Assembly: GCA_034437035.1 (NCBI GenBank)
Contig: DAOTUI010000171.1
Location: 3,674 to 67,673, forward strand
Source: CAKZQX01 sp034437035
GTDB lineage: Bacteria; Chloroflexota; Chloroflexia; Chloroflexales; Chloroflexaceae
Reading direction: 5' to 3'
DNA length: 64,000 bases
This document shows, piece after piece, positions 13,827 through 23,937 of this stretch. Made by a program: the position numbers and the translations under genes. Position 1 is the first letter of the stretch; every line of letters starts with the position of its first letter. Under the pieces are notes generated by a model that was given only the letters and a program-made list of their open reading frames with translations, was not told where the DNA came from and did no database searches.

Positions 13827-16683
13827 AGCCAATGAACCTGATGACATTGCCGCGCTGCTGCTTGCCCGCGCAGACCGGCCGGAGAGTGTGCGCCCGATTG
13901 TCTTGCAGTACATCGCGTTAGCCCTGGATATTATTACGGCGCTCAAGCAGCGCGTTGATGCCGAAAAGTTGCGCAACCCTCACCGCGCGTTGCAGATAGC
14001 CGAAGTGGCCCGGATTGTTGCCCACCAGAGCACCACCCCACCGGCGCATGCGCTGGCACAATGGGCACGTGGAAACGCGTTCTACCACCTCTCGCGCTAC
14101 CAGGAGGCGCTCGACTGCTACCAGGAAGCCCAGGCTATCTACACTGCCCAGGGTGAAACGCTCAGTGTGCTGCGATTGCAGATTAATCAGGTGGCAGTGC
14201 TTCAGGATATGAGCGCCTTTCAGGCGGCGCTTGACCTGGCCGAGCAGGCCCGCACCACCTGCCGGATGCTCGGCGCGGCGGCCCGGCGTTACCTTGCCGG
14301 CCTGGAAATGAATGTCGGCGCAACTTACCAGCAGATAGGCGCGCAAGAATCAGCCCTTGCGGCCTATGAACGGGGACGGGCTATCTTCACCGAACTGCAC
14401 GAACATGTAGAGATCGCCCGCATTGACATCAATCGCGCCAATGTGTTGCAAGAGATGGGGCATTTTGATGCCGCCGAAGCCCTGTTTGCGGCTGCCCGCG
14501 CCGTGCTGGCTGCCACCCGTCAGGATCAGGAAGTGGCGCGGGCTGACCACAACCGGGGCAAACTGGCCTACCGGCGCGGTCACTATCTTGCTGCGCTCCG
14601 CTTCCTCGAAGCAGCCCACCGCGGATTTGCTGCCATTCCCAACCCCTTTGAGATGGCAACGGTCAATCTGTACCGCTCGCTCATCTACCGCGACCTGAAT
14701 CTGATCCAGGAAACGATTACGCTGGCTGCTGACGCCGAACAGACCTTTCAGCAGGAGAACTCGCACTGGCTGCGCGCTGTGGCACTGACAAACCAGGGTA
14801 TTGGCTACCAGCGGCTTGGCGCATATACTCAGGCCGGCACCCTGTTGCAGCAGGCGCGGCGTATGTATCAACGTCAGGGCGCGCATATGCGCGTGCTGCT
14901 GCTTGATGTAGAACGCGCCGTTCTCGCCTGGGAAGAAGGAGCCACTGACCGGTCGCGGCGGATAGCGCGCCGCCTCGCACGCCTGATTGATGCCCACACC
15001 TGGCCCGCCCTGGCAGTGCGGGTACATATCCTGCTGGCGCGCTGTGCCCTGGCACAGGTTCACCCCGATCTGGCCGTCGCGCAGCGTGAAGCCGCCGCTG
15101 CGCGCGAGATTGCCGAGCACTACGCATTGCCCGACCGCGTAGCTACACACCAACTCGCCGGACAGGTATTGGAGCAGACAGGCGACATATCCGGCGCATG
15201 GCAGCAGTATCAAACCGCGCTGCAAACGCTGGAAGAATTGCGGGCCACGCTGCCGCTTGATGAGTTTCAGCTTGGCTTTCTCGATGACAAACAGACGGTT
15301 TTTGTAGACGTGGTGCGGCTGGGGAGGCAGTTCGCCGGCCCGGCCCAGATCTTTGCTATCCTCAATCTGGCCTACACCGCACCGGAAGCATGGCGCGGCT
15401 CACCCCCCGGCGATGATGTCGATGATGGAATCTCAGCGAAACTGCAAGCTCTGCGCGAACAATGGCACTGGTATCAGCATATGATCGAAACACCTGCCGA
15501 CCTGCACAACTATGAACCCAGCCGGCCCGATCCCACCGCCGATGCAACACTGCGCCGGCAGTTGCGTGAACTTGAAACGCAAATGGCTGACTTGCTGCAT
15601 CGCCGGCGTGTACGCACCACTACTCCAGGCGATCCGCCAGGTGCAACCTGGTCACCAGCGGCAGCCAATGAACTGCCGGCTGCAATCCAGCAGCGTCTTA
15701 AAGCCGATGAACTGCTGCTGATCTACTATATAATGGGCGACACGTTTGTGGCTGCCCTGGTCACACCCGCCGGCCTGCATCTGGCCGACAATCTTGCACC
15801 AGTGCCTGCCTTGCAGCGTGTGCTGCGTTCGTGGCGTTTCTACATCGAGCATGGCTATGGGCAGCAGGCCGGCGCGCAGACAGCGCGTGCATATATGGCG
15901 CGTCTGTACAGCGCGCTGGTAGCACCACTCGAGCCCTATCTGGCCGACCAGAAGCATATCTGGTTAGTGGTGCCGCCGGGTTGGCACGATCTGCCCTTCG
16001 CGGCACTGTATGACGGTCAGCAATACCTGATCGAGCGCTTCCGGTTTACTTATCTTTCGGCCCCCGATGTGCTCCTCCGACCCTCCGCGCCGGTACCGGG
16101 CGACGAGATCCCACACGCGCTGGTCGTCGGCTATTCCGAGCAGGCGCGGTTACCTCACGTGGTGACCGAAGCACAACAGGTTACCGCGACACTGACGCCC
16201 AGCATGCAGACAACCTGCCTGCTGGAAGAAGCCGCCACCCGCGATGCTTTCTGTGCTGCGCTCGGGCACAGTCACCTGCTGCACCTTGCCACGCATGCCA
16301 CGTTCCGACCTGACAACCCGATTTTCTCGTGGATACGCCTGGCCGATGCCCGCCTGACGGTGGCCGACCTGTATGAGATCACCCTGCCCTGCCGCCCGCT
16401 GGTGGTGCTGAGTGCTTGCGAAACAGGGCGTGGTCAACCGCGCGGTGGCGGTCTGCTCGGTATGGGGCGCGGCTTTCTAAGAGCAGGTGCGGCGGGCATT
16501 GTGGTGAGCCTGTGGAAGATTGAAGACCGGGCTGCGGCGCAGGTCATGACCGATCTCTATACGGCGCTACAAACTGCCACTGTCTCCGATCCGGCCGCTG
16601 CACTCTGTCAGGCTCAGCGACTTGCCTGTTCGCGCGGCGAGCATCCGCATGGCTGGGCCAGTTTTATCTTTATTCACGGGTAG
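13810..16683 (+). CDS. TPR–CHAT caspase-like protease
   Basis: A 957-residue protein: tetratricopeptide repeats over roughly residues 40-480 (for example ALAQWARGNAFYHLSRYQEALDCYQEA), then a CHAT domain in the last ~300. The caspase-type dyad is visible: His in HLLHLATHATF and Cys in VVLSACETGRG. CHAT proteins are separase/caspase-like peptidases used in programmed death or defence; the TPR part would sense a partner. ATG 13810 overlaps the preceding gene by 17 bp. Its position after a sigma factor and an anti-sigma-like protein suggests proteolytic control of transcription, which is inference. Confidence 0.88.
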   Translation: MCRSNEANEPDDIAALLLARADRPESVRPIVLQYIALALDIITALKQRVDAEKLRNPHRALQIAEVARIVAHQSTTPPAHALAQWARGNAFYHLSRYQEALDCYQEAQAIYTAQGETLSVLRLQINQVAVLQDMSAFQAALDLAEQARTTCRMLGAAARRYLAGLEMNVGATYQQIGAQESALAAYERGRAIFTELHEHVEIARIDINRANVLQEMGHFDAAEALFAAARAVLAATRQDQEVARADHNRGKLAYRRGHYLAALRFLEAAHRGFAAIPNPFEMATVNLYRSLIYRDLNLIQETITLAADAEQTFQQENSHWLRAVALTNQGIGYQRLGAYTQAGTLLQQARRMYQRQGAHMRVLLLDVERAVLAWEEGATDRSRRIARRLARLIDAHTWPALAVRVHILLARCALAQVHPDLAVAQREAAAAREIAEHYALPDRVATHQLAGQVLEQTGDISGAWQQYQTALQTLEELRATLPLDEFQLGFLDDKQTVFVDVVRLGRQFAGPAQIFAILNLAYTAPEAWRGSPPGDDVDDGISAKLQALREQWHWYQHMIETPADLHNYEPSRPDPTADATLRRQLRELETQMADLLHRRRVRTTTPGDPPGATWSPAAANELPAAIQQRLKADELLLIYYIMGDTFVAALVTPAGLHLADNLAPVPALQRVLRSWRFYIEHGYGQQAGAQTARAYMARLYSALVAPLEPYLADQKHIWLVVPPGWHDLPFAALYDGQQYLIERFRFTYLSAPDVLLRPSAPVPGDEIPHALVVGYSEQARLPHVVTEAQQVTATLTPSMQTTCLLEEAATRDAFCAALGHSHLLHLATHATFRPDNPIFSWIRLADARLTVADLYEITLPCRPLVVLSACETGRGQPRGGGLLGMGRGFLRAGAAGIVVSLWKIEDRAAAQVMTDLYTALQTATVSDPAAALCQAQRLACSRGEHPHGWASFIFIHG

Positions 16684-16761
16684 TGGAGATAACACGCCAG
16701 AACCAGCGTTGAATAGCATGCCGACACCTACACCTTGATAGTATGAAAGGAACATTACGGT

Positions 16762-18120
16762 ATGGTTTCTCTATTGGTTCGCGTCTGCCTGCTGATAGGC
16801 TGCCTGGTGCTGCCGGCAGGGTCTATCTCCGCGCCCATAACCAGCCCTGCCTACGCCTCGCCGGAACCGGCAGGCCGCAATTGTGGGAGCACAACGCTGC
16901 TGGCTCACTCAGCCGGTCCGGCCGGCAAAAGCCCGTTCATTCAGAATGAAACACGCTGGGACGACAGCCGGAATATAGCGATTGGTACACCCACCGCCCC
17001 GCAGCGCACACCGGCAGTAGCCGTGGCCCCGGATGGTACGCTGCATATGCTGTTTACCGATGAGCGCAACGGCAATGATGACATCTACGCGGCGCGTTCC
17101 AGCGATGACGATCAGACCTGGAGCGCGGGTATGAACGTCAGCGATGATGTGACCGGCAGCCGGCAGACCAATCCGGCCGGCTGGATTGCTCCCGATAACA
17201 CCGTTCACGTCGTCTGGAATGATAACCGAGGCGGCTTGAACGACATTTACACGGCGCGTTCCAGCGATGGCGGTCAGACCTGGAGCGCGAATATACGGGT
17301 CAACCTTGACACAGGAACCGCTTTGAAATCAGCACCGCTACTGACCGGCACCAGCGATGCTCTGCTGGCAGGCTGGGTGCAGAAATCCGACCCTGACGCA
17401 AGACGTGGCGACCTGGTTGCAGTACGCTCCACTGATGGCGGCCAGACATGGATACGTGTTAACCGGATCAACATCCTGGCAAACGCGGTGTTGGATGGCG
17501 GCTTCAGCCTGATAGCCGACCCGGCCACTGGTCGCCTGTATGCTGCCTGGATTGGCATTCCAGCGGGTAGTGCGGAGGCTATACAGGTTTTAATGTCCGC
17601 GAGTGATGATGACGGCCAGACCTGGAGCGACCCGATGCAGGTCAACGACCCGGCTGAAGACGCTGCTAAAGCTGCGCCCGCGCTGGCTGTCGATACGGCC
17701 AACAACCTGCTGCTGGTTGCCTGGGAAGATTACCGCGAGTTCGCGCCCGTGGTACGCCTGGTCAGTTCAAGCGACGGCCAGACCTGGAGCAGCAGCATTC
17801 AGGTGAGTGCGGACGATGGCGCGGCTTACACGCCCCGGCTCGTCATAGACAGCCGGGGTACCGGTCACTGTATCTTTTGCCAGGAAAACACGACCGGCGG
17901 CCACATCTATGCTGCCGAGATAGACCGCAGCAACCGCGTTATGCGCGAACAGATCAGCGCTGATCCGATTGGAGCCGGCGACTCTCTGCCGGCTCTGACT
18001 ATCAATGACAAAAATACGCTCTATGCCTTCTGGACCAACAGCACGGTGAACGGCGAAGGTATTTTCACCGCCCGCCGTTCGGATATCTCACAGGTGTTCC
18101 TCCCACTCATTCAGCAGTAG
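16762..18120 (+). CDS. Secreted BNR/Asp-box repeat protein (sialidase-like propeller)
   Basis: 452 residues with a signal peptide (hydrophobic LLVRVCLLIGCLVLPAGSISA). At least five Asp-box turns of the type S-x-D-x-G-x-T-W are visible: SSDDDQTWSAG, SSDGGQTWSAN, STDGGQTWIRV, ASDDDGQTWSDP, SSDGQTWSSS, as in sialidase-fold beta-propellers. I see no clear sialidase catalytic set (N-terminal Arg of the RIP motif), so binding rather than hydrolysis is likely. The C-terminus ends VFLPLIQQ, a tail shared with three other secreted proteins in this window. AAAGGA lies 12 nt upstream. Same strand and close to the CHAT gene (78 bp). Confidence 0.75.
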   Translation: MVSLLVRVCLLIGCLVLPAGSISAPITSPAYASPEPAGRNCGSTTLLAHSAGPAGKSPFIQNETRWDDSRNIAIGTPTAPQRTPAVAVAPDGTLHMLFTDERNGNDDIYAARSSDDDQTWSAGMNVSDDVTGSRQTNPAGWIAPDNTVHVVWNDNRGGLNDIYTARSSDGGQTWSANIRVNLDTGTALKSAPLLTGTSDALLAGWVQKSDPDARRGDLVAVRSTDGGQTWIRVNRINILANAVLDGGFSLIADPATGRLYAAWIGIPAGSAEAIQVLMSASDDDGQTWSDPMQVNDPAEDAAKAAPALAVDTANNLLLVAWEDYREFAPVVRLVSSSDGQTWSSSIQVSADDGAAYTPRLVIDSRGTGHCIFCQENTTGGHIYAAEIDRSNRVMREQISADPIGAGDSLPALTINDKNTLYAFWTNSTVNGEGIFTARRSDISQVFLPLIQQ

Positions 18121-18135
18121 CACCAGGCCGGCCCG

Positions 18136-18177
18136 GCAGCCGGGGAGAGGCACAACACCTCTGCCCGGCTGCTTTTT
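18136..18177 (+). terminator. Rho-independent terminator after the BNR gene
   Basis: GCAGCCGGGGAGAGG (18136-18150) pairs with CCTCTGCCCGGCTGC (18158-18172), followed by TTTTT. Strong stem and T-run. Confidence 0.85.
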
Positions 18178-18299
18178 GATGCGGACTGAACTCATCCGGC
18201 ACCTCGTGGCGGCAGTCGCAGCGGAGCGGCGTTGAGTGAGTGACCGCGCAAAACAGAGCCGGTTACGGTTATCAACATCATCACTGTGGAGGGAATCCT

Positions 18300-20519
18300 A
18301 TGAATACGCCTATCCGACACCCGCATACCCTGGCCCCCTGGGCCGCGCTGGTACTCATTGTAGCGCTGCTGCTGCCGCTGATGCAGGCCCCACCCATCTA
18401 TGCCCAGGAAGAGAAATCAAACCCGACCCCGACTGGCTGGTGGTGGCTGGTCAATGTCACCCCTGATCAGGTGGGCGACAAGATCGACGATGGATACCGG
18501 GTCTTTGATCTGGATGTGGTTCAGGCTTCGCCGCTACGCTTCAATGCGGTGCTGATCCGCAACCAGGGCATTCACCAGAAAGGCTGGTGGTGGTATTACG
18601 GCATTGACACTGATGTTATCTCCAACAAGCTCGACCAGCACCAGGCGCGCCTTATCGATATCGAGAGCTACTGGGTGAACGGCGACCAGCGCTTTGCTGT
18701 GGTGATGGTACCGAACACCGGTAGCGACGGCAAAACCTGGTGGTGGTATTACAATGTGTCGGCCGGCTTTGTTGCCGATAAACTCAGCGAGAATCAGGCG
18801 CGGCTGATCGATATTGAAACTGAGGTCATCAACGACCAGCGCCGCTACAGCGTGATAATGATTCGCAACCAGGGTAGTGATAATAAAGCCTGGTGGTGGT
18901 ATTACAACGTCACGCCGCAGTATATCTCGAACCGGCTCAACGACAATCAAGCACGGCTTGTTGATATCGAGCGGCACAGCAATGGTCACTTCACGGTCAT
19001 TATGGAAAAAACTCAGGGTGAGTACTGGTGGTGGTACTACGGCATCAGCAGCCCGAGCCAGTTGTCTGAGTATATCGACCAGAACGGCGCGCGTATTATC
19101 GACCTGGAGCGTTACCGTGACAGCAACAACAACATACGCTACGCCGCGCTAATGCTCAACAACTCCAATGAAATCACCACCCGTGTAGGCCACCAGTTGC
19201 GCACCGGCACCGATGGCCGGGTGGGACTCTATCTCAAGCGGGTGAATGGGCCCGTGCTGGCTGCCTTGCAGCATCGCTTCGTCTTCGAGCCTGCCAGCAC
19301 CATCAAGGTAGTGCCGCACCTCTATGCCATGCGTGAAGTCCAGAGCGGCGATGCCGGCCTGACCGACCAGTTGCCGCGTTACACGGATGCAGCCACGAGC
19401 TGTCCTACCACTGCCCAGTCAGGGACTGAGTCACTCGACACCGTGCTCAGCGCCATGATGAAAAGTTCCGACAATGCGCGCACGCGCGCCACAATCGATA
19501 CCTATGGTCAGTCAAACATCAATGCAATGGCTCAATCGACTGTGGGGATGGCGGACACAAGCATTAACCATGTGATTGGCTGTGGTGGCCCCACCCCAAA
19601 CGAGCTAACGCTGCACGATGCCGGACTGCTTTACGAAGGCGTGGCGAATGGCAGTCTCCTGAATGCCGGCCACCGCGAAACCTTTTATTCACTTATGGGC
19701 GGCCAGAACTGGGGGCCTGTGACCCAGATGGTTGAAGAAGAAGCGCCTGCCGGCCTGAGCGAGGAGCAACGGCAGCAGTTCCGTAGCCAGGTGCGTACCT
19801 TCCTGAAATCGGGAAGTTACGGTGTGAGCGGGTTGACCTACCGCTCAAGTGCGGGCTGGGCGCAGATACCCTTCTGTACCAACGGGGTCATTCAGCCGCG
19901 CCAGTATGTGTTTGGCATCTTCATTCACGGGGCCGGCGATGCCCAGGCAGCCGGCGATACATGGGTCGGCACGCGGGCCGAACCCCTGCGCGAACAGATC
20001 CGCGCGGGTCTGAAAAACTGGGATGACTGCTCCAGCCAGAGCTATATCTGGGCAGGCTCAACCGAACCATACGTTAGCAACGCCAGGCTCGGCGTGGAGT
20101 TCCGCGCAACCTCGCCACGCCTGATCCCCGATGACGGGCTGGTTATCGAACTTCAGGAAGTCCCGCGCCTGCCCATCCCTGATCCGGGGCCGCTGAAGCT
20201 TGTGGACACACGGCTCTTTGACCTGACGCTGTTTGATGCGGCAAGCGGCAATGAACTGGCTGAACTGCCCACCAGCTATGAGCTGCGGCTTCAGTACAGC
20301 GATGAGCAGATCGCCGCCGCCGGCATTACCGACGAAACGACGCTCCGCCTGTTTTACCTGGACAGTCAGCAATGGATGCCGGCAGGCGTAGACCGGGTGG
20401 ACACTGAGCGGAACGAAATTATCAGTACGGTAAATCACGCCGGCGTCTTTGCACTGGGCGCAGGCAGTAGCAATGCCACTGAAAATCATACATTGTTCTT
20501 GCCAATGATTAACCGCTAG
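18300..20519 (+). CDS. Secreted serine hydrolase: BTRD1 tryptophan-rich repeats plus beta-lactamase-like domain
   Basis: 739 residues with a signal peptide (ALVLIVALLLPLMQAPPIYA). Residues ~40-310 contain five repeats of about 52 residues with WWWYY and NQARLIDIE, matching the bacterial tandem repeat domain (BTRD1) known from polyglycine-hydrolase-type proteins. A class A beta-lactamase/transpeptidase-like domain follows: SxxK in PASTIK, SDN in MMKSSDNAR and KSG in FLKSGSYG. The C-terminal sandwich ends LFLPMINR. ATG 18300 follows GGAGGG; the longer frame from 18240 is unlikely. Substrate unknown: a peptide, peptidoglycan or glycine-rich polymer are possible. Confidence 0.82.
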   Translation: MNTPIRHPHTLAPWAALVLIVALLLPLMQAPPIYAQEEKSNPTPTGWWWLVNVTPDQVGDKIDDGYRVFDLDVVQASPLRFNAVLIRNQGIHQKGWWWYYGIDTDVISNKLDQHQARLIDIESYWVNGDQRFAVVMVPNTGSDGKTWWWYYNVSAGFVADKLSENQARLIDIETEVINDQRRYSVIMIRNQGSDNKAWWWYYNVTPQYISNRLNDNQARLVDIERHSNGHFTVIMEKTQGEYWWWYYGISSPSQLSEYIDQNGARIIDLERYRDSNNNIRYAALMLNNSNEITTRVGHQLRTGTDGRVGLYLKRVNGPVLAALQHRFVFEPASTIKVVPHLYAMREVQSGDAGLTDQLPRYTDAATSCPTTAQSGTESLDTVLSAMMKSSDNARTRATIDTYGQSNINAMAQSTVGMADTSINHVIGCGGPTPNELTLHDAGLLYEGVANGSLLNAGHRETFYSLMGGQNWGPVTQMVEEEAPAGLSEEQRQQFRSQVRTFLKSGSYGVSGLTYRSSAGWAQIPFCTNGVIQPRQYVFGIFIHGAGDAQAAGDTWVGTRAEPLREQIRAGLKNWDDCSSQSYIWAGSTEPYVSNARLGVEFRATSPRLIPDDGLVIELQEVPRLPIPDPGPLKLVDTRLFDLTLFDAASGNELAELPTSYELRLQYSDEQIAAAGITDETTLRLFYLDSQQWMPAGVDRVDTERNEIISTVNHAGVFALGAGSSNATENHTLFLPMINR

Positions 20520-20531
20520 TCAGTTCTCAGG

Positions 20532-20569
20532 GCGGGGAGAAACATCCATGGATGGATGTTTCTCCCCGC
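20532..20569. terminator. Perfect long hairpin ending the CHAT cassette
   Basis: GCGGGGAGAAACATCCAT (20532-20549) pairs perfectly with 20552-20569 around a 2-nt centre. It lies 12 nt after the stop codon, between convergent genes, and could terminate transcription from either side, although T-runs are lacking. Confidence 0.6.
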
Positions 20570-20714
20570 TCACCAGATACGCGTGCATTACCAGCGAGTA
20601 TCTATACGCTTTATTTGTCACGCTCCGGTTATGCCCCACCAACGCATCCTCTGTGCCACATCAAGTAGGTAAGTAGGTAAGTTTGTTACGCTGGGAGGTC
20701 AAACAGCCTGGCAG

Positions 20715-21158
20715 TTACCCGCAGATGAATCCGGGACAGGATAGACACAGGTAAGCGCGGACATCGGTTGTAGCCCCGATGTGCCGGATGCGCGCCGGCA
20801 GGTACAGCAGCAACATCGCCCCCAGCAGCAGCGTCCCGCCGAGCAGTCCCAGCCGTTCGTCAAAGAGCCACCAGGCCGGCAGCGCCGAGGTCAGCGGCGC
20901 CGGCAGGGGGGTGCTGCCGGCAGCCGTTGCCGTGGTGTGGCGCATCCCGGTGAAGAAGAGCAGGTAGCCCAGGGCGGTCGGGATCAACCCCAGGTGCAGT
21001 AACCAGGCCCAGCCACTGACCGGGTAGCTCATCACCAGTCCGGCAAGCAGTGCGCAGGGTAGCAACAGTAGCGCGCCAACCCCGAAACCCAGCGTGATTG
21101 ACTGCAGCGGGTGGTAGCGTCCCGCCAGGGCCCGGCTGCAGAAGACAATGGTAGTGGG
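20715..21158 (-). pseudogene. EamA/DMT transporter, C-terminal half only
   Basis: The minus strand reads through hydrophobic segments typical of the second EamA half: SRALAGRYHPLQSIT, WLLHLGLIPTALGYLLFFTGMRH, PLPAPLTSALPAWWLFDERL and LLGAMLLLYLPARI. No start codon or first half is present upstream of about 21158, where the frame dissolves just before the promoter region of the histidine kinase. The intact paralogue type is seen at 61645-62550. The remnant shows that a gene was lost here. Confidence 0.7.
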
Positions 21159-21221
21159 TCTTTCCCTCCGGAAGTCAGATCGATTGGTTATGGGATGGTG
21201 GTTTTGTGAGCGAAGTTACGG

Positions 21222-21227
21222 TATAAT
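21222..21227 (+). promoter_or_regulatory. Candidate -10 box for the hybrid histidine kinase
   Basis: TATAAT at 21222-21227 lies in the only AT-rich part of this spacer, about 150 bp before the gene. A -35 box is not convincing. Confidence 0.35.
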
Positions 21228-21378
21228 GATTAACATTGTACCCATATGAACAACTTTCTCCTTTGTATCATCAGTTCACCTATTCGGATCAATGACCATA
21301 TAAGCAGGATAGAACCACAACCACCCACTTCTACCCGTATAACTTGCCGGATTCTGTTTCGAGTAGTCGGAGTCTTTT

Positions 21379-23880
21379 ATGAGTGACGATGCAGTAACCA
21401 TAGAACAGTTACAGGCAGAAATTGTCTACCTCCGCACGGAGAATGCCCGGTTATACCAGCGCCTCAATACAGCCGGGTATCATAGTGATACACAGCATCA
21501 GTCCTGGTTCCACCCACAGGAACTCCCGCTGGCCGTGATCGAGTGGGATCAGGATTTCCGGGTACAGCGCTGGTCCCGGCAGGCAGAACTGTTCTTTGGC
21601 TGGAACGCCGAAGATGTGATCGGTAAACACTGGAGCGAGTTAAACCTGGTGTATCCGGAAGATCAGCAAGCTGTTGTAGCCATTGTAAAGCGCCTGCTTG
21701 ATGGGACAGCACAGTATGCCTGTATGTCTAATCGGAACCTGACCCGCAATGGCATGGTAATCCCTTGTGAATGGTATAGTGCCGCATTCTTCGATGCCGA
21801 CGGACACCTGGTGTCGGCGTTCTCGCTTGTGCAGAATGTTGCCGAGCGAGTTCAGGAGGAAACGGCCCTCCGCGCAAGCCAGGCCTTTCTGCAGGAATTT
21901 CTCAACTACTCACCCGCCGTAGTCTTTGCCAAAGACCTGGAGGGGCGTTATCTGCTGGTCAACGAGCACCTGGCAGTGCTCATGCACATCCCTATCGAAG
22001 CATTCATGGGCAAAACCGATCACGAGTTGTTTTCAAGTAAGGGTGAGATAGTTACGCAAGTACGCTCCAATGACCAGCGCATTGTCATGACTGGCACAGC
22101 GATTGAGTTTGAAGAGGAAGTACCCCTTGACGATGGGCTGCATACGTATCTTTCGATAAAGTTCCCGATCTATGATCTGCATGGGCACATTATCGCTGTC
22201 GGGGGGATTGCAACCGACATTACCGAACGCAAGCGGGCCGATGCCGCACTCCAGGCCGATCGGGCCACGCTGACGCAGCGGGTTGCGGAGCGCACATCCG
22301 AGTTAAGCCTGGCAAATGCGGAACTGGTCCGGGCCGTACGCGCCAAAGATGAGTTTCTGGCAAATATGAGCCACGAACTACGTACACCACTCAACGCCGT
22401 CCTGGGGTTATCCGAAGCGTTGCAGGAAGAAGTGTATGGTACGCTGACCGAGAAACAGCGCTTCTCGTTACAAACTATTGAGGAGAGCGGACGGCATTTA
22501 CTGAACCTGATCAACGATATTCTGGATCTGGCAAAAATTGAGGCCGGGCGTGAAGAGTTATCCCTGGCCGATGTCGCTATCGAGTCGGTCTGTCAGGCCA
22601 GTCTGCGTATGATCAAACAGGTTGCCCAGAAGAAGAACCTGCGCGTTATCGAGTCGTTCCAGATGAATGTTCCTTCGATGCAGGCTGATGAGCGCCGCCT
22701 GAAACAGATCCTGGTTAACCTGTTGAGCAACGCCGTCAAGTTTACACCGGAAGGCGGGCAGGTTGGTCTGGAGGTAACGACGAATACTGAACATAATCAG
22801 GTATACTTTACTGTGTGGGATACGGGGATCGGCATTGCACCGGAACATCTGGAGCGCCTGTTCAAACCCTTTTCGCAGATTGATGGTGGGCTGAACCGCC
22901 GGCATGACGGCACTGGACTGGGGTTGTCATTGGTAATGCGGTTGGCAGAGATGCATGGCGGCAGTGTTGCGGTTGCGAGTGAGGTCGGCCAGGGTAGTCG
23001 CTTCACCGTTACGCTCCCCCAATTAACATCCGCTCTCTCCGCGATTTCCCCTGCCGCACATCCAACTCTCACTGCCCCACCTTCCGACCATGTGCCGCGC
23101 TGGGCTCTGCTTATCGAGGACTCGCTCACTGCCGCCGATCAGATCGCCCGCTACCTGAGTAACATGGGTTTGCAGTCGGTTATTTCCACACGCGGTCTTG
23201 ACGCCGTCAATCAGGCACTTGATATTAAGCCGGATATTATTCTCCTGGATATTCTGCTGATCGATATCTCGGGCTGGTCAATATTGCAAGCCCTGAAAGC
23301 CAATCCACGTACGCAACATATTCCGGTTGTGGTCATCTCGGTTATTGATGATCCGAAACAGGCCCAGGCACTCGGCGCAGCCGCCTCCCTGGTGAAACCG
23401 ATCTCCCGCGCGCAACTACAGGCGGTGATTACCACGATCTTTCCTGGACAGCCGGCGACACCATCCACCGCTCTGGTTGTTGTACCCGAAACAGCAGTTC
23501 CGGAGAACGTACCACGCATTCTGCTCACCGATGATAATGAGACGACCATCGCGATGCTCTCGGAATACCTGCAAGTGCATGGATATCAGGTCATTGTGGC
23601 GCGGAATGGCGTAGAGGCCATCCAGCGTGCTACCGAGGCGTCCCCCGACCTGATCTTAATGGATATCCAGATGCCCCGCATAGATGGCCTGGAAGCCATT
23701 CGGCGCATCCGCGCTATGCATAGTTTAGCTGATACGCCGATTATCGCGCTGACTGCACTGGCAATGCCCGGTGATGAGGAACGCTGTCTGGAGGCCGGGG
23801 CAAATGCCTATCTGAGTAAGCCTGTGCGCCTGCGAGACGTGATCCAAATAATTGAAACATACCTCGACAGAAACCGGTAG
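21379..23880 (+). CDS. Hybrid sensor histidine kinase: PAS-PAS-HisKA-HATPase-REC-REC
   Basis: 833 residues with no membrane segment, so a soluble sensor. A short coiled start (IEQLQAEIVYLRTENARLYQRL) precedes two PAS domains (~50-155 and ~170-285). After a coiled linker, the phospho-acceptor His sits in ANMSHELRTPLN (about residue 332). The ATPase has N-box VNLLSNAVKFTP, DTGIGI and GTGLGLSLV. Two receivers follow, with acceptor Asp near 624 (ILLDILLIDI) and 762 (LILMDIQMP), both with conserved Lys (LVKP, LSKP). The first has an unusual hydrophobic LLIDISGW after the Asp. The target is unknown; no output domain or partner regulator is adjacent. Confidence 0.92.
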   Translation: MSDDAVTIEQLQAEIVYLRTENARLYQRLNTAGYHSDTQHQSWFHPQELPLAVIEWDQDFRVQRWSRQAELFFGWNAEDVIGKHWSELNLVYPEDQQAVVAIVKRLLDGTAQYACMSNRNLTRNGMVIPCEWYSAAFFDADGHLVSAFSLVQNVAERVQEETALRASQAFLQEFLNYSPAVVFAKDLEGRYLLVNEHLAVLMHIPIEAFMGKTDHELFSSKGEIVTQVRSNDQRIVMTGTAIEFEEEVPLDDGLHTYLSIKFPIYDLHGHIIAVGGIATDITERKRADAALQADRATLTQRVAERTSELSLANAELVRAVRAKDEFLANMSHELRTPLNAVLGLSEALQEEVYGTLTEKQRFSLQTIEESGRHLLNLINDILDLAKIEAGREELSLADVAIESVCQASLRMIKQVAQKKNLRVIESFQMNVPSMQADERRLKQILVNLLSNAVKFTPEGGQVGLEVTTNTEHNQVYFTVWDTGIGIAPEHLERLFKPFSQIDGGLNRRHDGTGLGLSLVMRLAEMHGGSVAVASEVGQGSRFTVTLPQLTSALSAISPAAHPTLTAPPSDHVPRWALLIEDSLTAADQIARYLSNMGLQSVISTRGLDAVNQALDIKPDIILLDILLIDISGWSILQALKANPRTQHIPVVVISVIDDPKQAQALGAAASLVKPISRAQLQAVITTIFPGQPATPSTALVVVPETAVPENVPRILLTDDNETTIAMLSEYLQVHGYQVIVARNGVEAIQRATEASPDLILMDIQMPRIDGLEAIRRIRAMHSLADTPIIALTALAMPGDEERCLEAGANAYLSKPVRLRDVIQIIETYLDRNR

Positions 23881-23937
23881 TGCAACCTGGGTACCGGGCC
23901 ACTCCTATCGTCTCTCCGTTGCGGTAAGTGTACTATA

